Source: CAWELS01 sp964468205 | Lineage (GTDB): Bacteria > Acidobacteriota > Terriglobia > Bryobacterales > Bryobacteraceae | Direction of reading: 5' to 3' | Assembly (NCBI GenBank): GCA_964468205.1 | Contig: CAYXVG010000002.1 | Coordinates: forward strand, 167,835 to 231,834 | Length of the DNA stretch: 64,000 nt | Shown here: piece after piece, positions 63,664-64,000 of the stretch | Position numbering within the stretch: position 1 is the first letter of the stretch | Layout of the letters: the number at the start of each line of letters is the position of its first letter | Made by a program: the position numbers and the translations under genes | The notes under the pieces: model-generated | The model's input: the letters and a program-made list of their open reading frames with translations, nothing else | What the model was told of the DNA's origin: nothing | Databases searched by the model: none

Positions 63664-64000
63664 GGCAGTTTCGGGTCTGGATTTAGATTAGCGCGGTTGG
63701 AGGGGGAGGAAGCGGGTGGGGCCGGCGGGTCCGCGGGCGCGGCGGGCGGTTCGGCGGAACGAAGCCGCTGGGGGAGTTCGTTTTGTAATTTCACGTTTGG
63801 CGGGGCGGAAGCGGGGTCTGGTGGCGGGGCGGCGGGGTGGCCGGCGCGGGCGGATCGGGTTGCGGGAGACTGGGTTTCGCGGAGGGGAGTTCGTTTGGTA
63901 ATTTCGACAATATTGGCGAGCGGCGGGGCGCCGGGTGGCAATTCACCGGCGGCGGTTTGGCGGTGGGAGCGGTTGGTTTGCAGGGCCTGGAGTTCCTTGA
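63664..64000. other. GC-rich stretch with no gene recognised, one direct repeat
   Basis: No coding sequence I can support. The region is G-rich. A 22-base motif, GGGGAGTTCGTTTTGTAATT plus TC, occurs at 63771-63792 and, with one mismatch, at 63884-63905. The end may belong to a gene beyond the edge. Confidence 0.5.

Overview
The window reads as a chromosomal segment of a high-GC Gram-negative heterotroph, most likely an Acidobacteriota member of the Bryobacterales/Solibacterales kind. This is inference. It rests on a TonB-dependent receptor with a carboxypeptidase-regulatory-like N-terminus, sulfatases, a DUF1080 protein, many exported proteins, Omp85 and small beta-barrel outer-membrane proteins, an archaeal/fungal-type aspartate-semialdehyde dehydrogenase, and scattered REP-like palindromes. 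A run of 100 N at 45128-45227 shows that it is a scaffold. I saw no rRNA, tRNA, CRISPR array, phage module or insertion sequence.

Layout. 1-5.5 kb (minus): a chaperone operon with an 880-aa helical-repeat protein, a tiny J-like protein whose HPD motif is degenerate, a GrpE-like protein and an Hsp70 that runs off the left edge. 5.6-7.9 kb (minus): a membrane-anchored repeat protein ending at a clear terminator, and a beta-CASP RNase-like metallo-hydrolase. 8.1-13 kb (plus): an Omp85-type barrel, an exported kinase-like protein, an exported purple-acid-phosphatase-like enzyme and an exported methyltransferase. 13-20.6 kb: acetyl-CoA synthetase, small DUF2905 and zinc-ribbon proteins, a GH5-like lipoprotein, a TAT-exported sugar isomerase-like protein and a DASS anion symporter. 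20.7-25.3 kb (plus): PfkB kinase, GT-C glycosyltransferase, a DapF-like epimerase lacking one catalytic Cys, and a UDP-sugar dehydrogenase. 25.3-29.7 kb (minus): an ABC ATPase, an ABC-2 permease fused to a degenerate amidohydrolase, a DJ-1/PfpI protein and a small outer-membrane barrel. 29.7-38.2 kb: sulfatase, S9 peptidase, two overlapping micro-genes, a MetE-like methyltransferase, a TonB receptor and an FG-GAP protein. 38.2-43.2 kb (plus): a glycan assembly cluster of three soluble glycosyltransferases, a DUF2304 protein and a TMTC-like membrane protein.

43.2-50 kb (minus) is the best-understood unit: dapE-asd-lysC-dapB-dapA-dapD, the aspartate-to-diaminopimelate pathway in one operon. It is preceded by a sequence that matches the lysine riboswitch aptamer in conserved motifs, size and kissing-loop pairing, with a plausible promoter just upstream. 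Repeats decorate the 3' ends of three of its genes: a REPIN at dapE, a 25-bp minisatellite at dapB and a 36-bp direct repeat at dapD. 50-64 kb: an orphan PIN protein, a heparinase II/III-like lyase, a 1327-aa membrane protein made of two tandem homologous halves, a BrkB/YihY protein, a second sulfatase, a NarI-like/HdrD-like membrane redox pair, and a DUF1080-PHP fusion.

Taken together the genes suggest an organism that binds and degrades sulfated or uronate-rich polysaccharides, builds its own surface glycans, and controls lysine/DAP synthesis with an RNA switch.
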